From positions 1-6,931 of the forward strand of contig JAPOZF010000703.1 of NCBI GenBank assembly GCA_026706165.1: a DNA stretch of 6,931 nucleotides, read 5' to 3'. The notes under the pieces were generated by a model. The model was not told the origin of the DNA and ran no database searches. It worked only from the letters and a program-made list of their open reading frames with translations. Origin of the DNA: Gemmatimonadota bacterium (lineage in GTDB: Bacteria > Latescibacterota > UBA2968 > UBA8231). Below are positions 6,057 through 6,931 of the stretch, in pieces (the stretch's first letter is position 1; each line of letters begins with the position of its first letter). The translations under genes and the position numbers were made by a program.

Positions 6057-6344
6057 ATGATGAAGTTCCGCCTCAGGGAGCTGCTCGAACGGGAGGGAGC
6101 CCCCACGCAGTCGGAGCTCGCCCGCAGAATCGGGATGCCGCGGCAGCAGGTGAACCGCCTGGTCAACGACGGGATCAAGCGCATCGACCTCGACACCCTC
6201 GACCGCATCTACCGCGCCCTGGGATGCGAGAGCGTCGACGAGTTGATCCTCCACCTCCCCCCCGCGGCGGACCCGCCCGACTCCGGGGAAGCTTCGGCCT
6301 CCCAGCCCTCTCCCGCAAAAGCCACCGGTCCCCGAGGGGCCTGA
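6057..6344 (+). CDS. Cro/C1-type (XRE) helix-turn-helix transcriptional regulator
   Basis: The 95-residue protein begins with a complete Cro/C1-type DNA-binding domain of the HTH_26-like kind. A first helix FRLRELLEREG is followed by helix 2 TQSELARRIG (residues 17-26), recognition helix PRQQVNRLVND (28-38) and the common RIDLDTLDRIYRALGCES segment (42-59). Residues 67-95 are a Pro/Ala/Ser-rich tail without visible domain. I chose the ATG at 6057, with GGGAGA ten bases upstream. The ATG at 6060 is equally possible, and an upstream TTG at 6006 would place the start over the promoter. It probably binds DNA as a dimer. The three ATTTCTGT copies and the palindrome ahead of it are the obvious candidate targets. 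The downstream oxygenase gene lies 103 nt away in the same direction and the minus-strand pair is divergent, so either could be in its regulon. Confidence 0.85.
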   Translation: MMKFRLRELLEREGAPTQSELARRIGMPRQQVNRLVNDGIKRIDLDTLDRIYRALGCESVDELILHLPPAADPPDSGEASASQPSPAKATGPRGA

Positions 6345-6447
6345 AGATGCGGTTTCCATCCCCGGCGCCGCTCGCAGTTCCCCGGGCTCCGGTCTATCTT
6401 TCCGCACGCCGCCCTCGCCTCCGCAATCGCAATCGAAACAGGTCCAG

Positions 6448-6931
6448 ATGACGACGGAAACACTGCCCCAGTTCACCTTCAGCGGCCGTTCCCTCGACAT
6501 GTCCGGGGTCGGCCTCCTGCGCAGCTCCATCGACGTCGCCGGAGACCGCGGCGAGCTGCACCGGCGCATGGCCGCCGACGGCTATCTCTTCCTTCCCGGG
6601 TACCTCGACCGCGGCGAGGTCGTCGCGGCGCGCATGAGCGCCCTGAGGCGGCTCGCCGCCTCAGGCACCTTCGAGGAGGGAACCCCCCTCGAGGAGGGGC
6701 GGTTCAAGCCGGGAACGCGGATGCGCTCCGCCCAGGACGTGCCGGTCGACAACCCCGAGATCGACAGGCTGCTCTACTCCGGCCGCATGATCGAGTTCTA
6801 CGAGCTCTTCCTCGGCGGCCCGGTTGCCCACTTCGACTACACTTGGTTCCGGGCCAAGACCCAGGGTGAGGCTGTCGCCACCGAGCCGCACTGCGACATC
6901 GTCTTCATGTCGCGCGGCACCAGCAACCTCT
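6448..6931 (+). CDS. Second PhyH-family Fe(II)/2-oxoglutarate oxygenase, N-terminal part
   Basis: An open frame from the ATG at 6448 runs off the right edge after 161 codons. LHRRMAADGYLFLPGYLDRGEV (about residues 38-58, in pieces) is the usual opening of PhyH-family oxygenases, where an N-terminal helix leads to the first core strand. EPHCDIVFMSRGTSNL at the end contains His148 and Asp150 as the HxD iron ligands. The distal His and the 2-oxoglutarate-binding Arg would lie beyond the window. AGG five bases before the ATG is a modest ribosome binding site. The protein is clearly different from the oxygenase at 4610-5422 (different spacing to the HxD motif and no shared long strings), so it is not a recent duplicate. 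It follows the regulator by 103 nt with no strong terminator between, so readthrough is possible. The substrate is unknown. Confidence 0.85.
   Translation, partial: MTTETLPQFTFSGRSLDMSGVGLLRSSIDVAGDRGELHRRMAADGYLFLPGYLDRGEVVAARMSALRRLAASGTFEEGTPLEEGRFKPGTRMRSAQDVPVDNPEIDRLLYSGRMIEFYELFLGGPVAHFDYTWFRAKTQGEAVATEPHCDIVFMSRGTSNL

Noticed and set aside
6422..6433. Tandem CGCAAT repeat before the second oxygenase
   Set aside because: Only two copies of a six-base unit, which is compatible with chance.
5880..6569. 229-codon minus-strand frame opposite the regulator
   Set aside because: It is antisense to the well-supported HTH gene and the second oxygenase, has a low-complexity product and no ribosome binding site of note.
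1..6931. tRNA, rRNA, CRISPR array or insertion sequence
   Set aside because: I saw no cloverleaf, no spaced identical repeats of CRISPR type, and no transposase or terminal inverted repeats.

Overview
The window is bacterial DNA with high G+C: hand counts give about 70% in the fourth gene region, falling to about 50% in places within 4610-5480. Gene layout, ribosome binding sites and a near-consensus sigma70-type promoter all look bacterial. I cannot name the organism. A high-GC, Gram-negative environmental lineage (for example Acidobacteriota, Myxococcota or a similar group) fits the gene content, but this is only inference.

Left half, minus strand (3400 down to 1): a branched-chain amino acid operon read in the order ilvC, leuA, leuC. 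leuC runs off the left edge. IlvC (ketol-acid reductoisomerase) serves valine, isoleucine and the leucine precursor. LeuA and LeuC catalyse the first two leucine-specific steps. Upstream of ilvC lies a strong promoter (TTGACA, 17 bp, TATATT) and an mRNA leader of about 300 nt. The leader carries a reading frame ending in a run rich in Leu and Ile codons, then inverted repeats that overlap and so compete. This looks like a branched-chain amino acid attenuator, and I consider it the most interesting signal in the window.

Middle, plus strand (3423-4409): a complete FemAB/GNAT-type acyltransferase gene, divergent from the ilv operon and sharing its AT-rich promoter zone.

Right half: after a 200 bp convergent gap comes a minus-strand pair. 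It consists of a small unrecognised 74-residue protein with a very good ribosome binding site, followed 25 nt later by a phytanoyl-CoA dioxygenase (PhyH) type Fe(II)/2-oxoglutarate oxygenase with all its expected metal and cofactor residues. The oxygenase gene has clearly lower G+C than its neighbours. Divergent from this pair is a small Cro/C1-type regulator on the plus strand. Its promoter region carries three copies of ATTTCTGT and a TTCTGT-TG-ACAGAA palindrome, a plausible operator. A second PhyH-family gene follows the regulator on the plus strand and is cut by the right edge. A small regulator thus sits between two distinct PhyH-type oxygenases. Whether it controls either is inference.
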